From assembly GCF_000383095.1 (NCBI RefSeq), contig NZ_AORL01000021.1, positions 372,001 through 436,000 of the forward strand: a stretch of DNA of 64,000 nucleotides, given 5' to 3'. The stretch is from Sphingomonas sp. PR090111-T3T-6A. GTDB lineage: Bacteria; Pseudomonadota; Alphaproteobacteria; Sphingomonadales; Sphingomonadaceae. The notes beneath the pieces are model-generated. The model made no database searches, was not told where the DNA came from, and saw nothing but the letters and a program-made list of their open reading frames with translations. Positions 62,967-64,000 of the stretch are shown here, one piece after another; position 1 is the first letter of the stretch, and each line of letters opens with the position of its first letter. The translations under genes were made by a program, and so were the position numbers.

Positions 62967-62984
62967 GCGCGCCCCTCAGAACGT

Positions 62985-63024
62985 AAAAGGGCCGCGATGC
63001 TGATGCATCGCGACCCTTTTCTTA
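62985..63024. terminator. Bidirectional terminator
   Basis: Stem AAAAGGG-CGCGATGC paired with GCATCGCG-CCCTTTT around a TGAT loop (62985-63020), followed by CTT. It serves the convergent genes ending at 62966 and 63041. Confidence 0.85.
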
Positions 63025-63040
63025 TGGCTGATGGTTAGGG

Positions 63041-63820
63041 TTATTCGCGGTTCTTGCGCCGAGCGACGGCGCGCCGGGCGACCAGCGCCGCCGCAGCGCC
63101 GCCGAAGAGCACGAGCATCGGCGGAGCCGGGACGTCGGTCGGCGGGCCGCCAGTGGTGGTCGTGGTGCTAGGAGGTCCACCGGTCGTGGTGGTGGAGGTT
63201 GGTGGACCACCGGTCGTCGTTGTGGTGGTGGAAGTCGGAGGTCCGCCCGTTGTGGTCGTGGTTGTAGTGGTGGTCGATGTGGGAGGGCCGCCAGTTGTGC
63301 TGGTCGTCGTCGTGGTCGATGTCGGCGTGCCACCGGTCGATGAGCTGGTGCTGCTCGAAGTGGAAGTGCTCGAACTGGACGAAGACGAAGACGAGGACGA
63401 CGTCGACGACCCACCGGTCGAGGTGGATGTTGAACCGCCGCTGCTCGACGAGGTCGTGGAGATCAGGAAGCCGCCGCTGCCGGTGCTTCCGCCGAAGAAG
63501 CCGCCGCCGAAAAAGCCAGGGCCGCCGATGAATCCACCAGAGCTGCCACTGGTCGTGGTGGCCGCGGGCGCGACGGCACCGCCGGCATAGGCTGGAGCCG
63601 CTTCCGGAGCGCGGGCCAGTGTGATCGTGCCGGGTGTGCACGTCGTGGTGGTGGTCACCACCTTGCGAGGCGGAGCGGCCGCGACGCGATGCACGGGCTT
63701 GGGCGCCACGCGATGGACGACAGGTCGCGGATGTTCCGCATAGTGAACGGCGCCACCGCCGATGGCCGCGCCGCCACAGGCGCAGGCGCACAATTTCGCG
63801 ACCGCCATTCTAACAGACAT
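63041..63820 (-). CDS. Ser/Thr/Gly-rich surface protein with PEP-CTERM-like anchor
   Basis: A 259-residue protein. An N-terminal hydrophobic Cys/Ala/Gly region and a basic Pro/Val segment come first, then long Ser and Thr tracts with repeated Gly-Gly-x-Pro units. The C-terminus is VPAPPMLVLFG, a hydrophobic helix and an Arg/Lys cluster (RRAVARRK). This tail matches the PEP-CTERM layout of exosortase targets. The Ser/Thr tracts suit heavy O-glycosylation. ATG 63820 has GAGGGAAG upstream. No exosortase is in the window. Confidence 0.75.
   Translation of the reverse strand: MSVRMAVAKLCACACGGAAIGGGAVHYAEHPRPVVHRVAPKPVHRVAAAPPRKVVTTTTTCTPGTITLARAPEAAPAYAGGAVAPAATTTSGSSGGFIGGPGFFGGGFFGGSTGSGGFLISTTSSSSGGSTSTSTGGSSTSSSSSSSSSSSTSTSSSTSSSTGGTPTSTTTTTSTTGGPPTSTTTTTTTTTGGPPTSTTTTTTGGPPTSTTTTGGPPSTTTTTGGPPTDVPAPPMLVLFGGAAAALVARRAVARRKNRE
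63134..63342 (-). repeat. In-gene tandem repeat coding Thr runs and GGPP units
   Basis: About six units of Gly-Gly-(Pro/Thr)-Pro separated by Thr runs of four to nine residues. At DNA level it is a GT/GG-rich imperfect repeat on the plus strand. It is prone to length change by slippage. Confidence 0.7.
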
Positions 63821-64000
63821 CGCTTCCCTCTCGCCCCCTGCTTGGCGGATGTCGCTGAAACCAGGGCCGTTAGGGCCGGGTGCGCCATCCACTCGTCTGC
63901 CGAAGCGCTACAAAACCCTGTGAGCGCATGCTTCTCGTCCTTCCTCGCCCGTTCAACGAGGAATGGGAAGGGAGGTGATTAGGCGTCGCCTGGTTAATGT
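63821..64000. other. Upstream region of the PEP-CTERM-like gene
   Basis: No gene, terminator or clear promoter consensus was recognised in these 180 bases, which should contain the minus-strand promoter of the preceding feature. Confidence 0.4.

Overview
The window is high-GC DNA whose gene content and protein signatures fit an alphaproteobacterium of the Sphingomonadales (Sphingomonas-like): an L9 with a long acidic tail, a UrcA-family protein, a SigF/NrsF pair, an NlpC/P60 protein beside MarR, and a large sphingan-like exopolysaccharide (EPS) locus. No rRNA, tRNA, CRISPR array, transposase or integrase was seen.

Layout. 1-2.2 kb: folE, then the rpsF-rpsR-rplI operon on the minus strand. 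2.3-9.2 kb: an acyltransferase-3 gene and the fatty acid/cell wall block fabD-fabG-acpP-fabF-mltG, with a minus-strand membrane glycosyltransferase gene set between fabG and acpP. 9.3-20.9 kb: an M1 aminopeptidase, a redox-stress group (AhpD-like, RclC-like, sigF-nrsF, DUF1223), two coupled amidohydrolases, a LytS/LytTR two-component pair and a UrcA protein. 21.4-52.1 kb: the polysaccharide locus. 52.1-64 kb: housekeeping and envelope genes (argC, NlpC/P60, MarR, pepA-like, rimO, a GGDEF protein, nlpD-like, surE, serS), then a host-attachment protein, an exported duplicated-domain protein and a Thr/Ser-rich protein with a PEP-CTERM-like tail.

The polysaccharide locus has a full Wzx/Wzy kit: a Wzy-like polymerase (21374), Wza-like export protein (26425), beta-barrel (25158), pectate-lyase-like enzyme (23824), initiating phosphoglycosyl transferase (33928), Wzc-like co-polymerase (38902) under a LuxR-type regulator (38111), and Wzx flippase (41278). 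There are four GT4 enzymes, a GT39-like membrane enzyme and a GT2. Two sugar-building routes can be read. The first is a PglF/WbpM-type 4,6-dehydratase plus a PLP aminotransferase, followed across the divergent operon by a sugar N-formyltransferase, a PIG-L deacetylase, an ATP-grasp ligase and a HAD phosphatase, with a sulfotransferase nearby. The second is a CDP-glucose route (RfbF, RfbG, a His-type PLP enzyme without Fe-S cysteines, an SDR) joined to a GT2/GtrA pair of the kind that decorates glycans in the periplasm. The polymer is therefore probably acidic or sulfated and carries N-formylated and unusual deoxy sugars.

The most informative unlisted signals are: two exact SigF-type promoters (GTAACC-N16-CGAA) ahead of sigF and the DUF1223 gene; a Wzc homologue with altered Walker A and Walker B residues; the Fe-S-less RfbH-like enzyme; and strongly folded leaders ahead of the EPS operons and of the LuxR-type regulator. 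Functions are assigned by reading motifs by eye. No database search was run.
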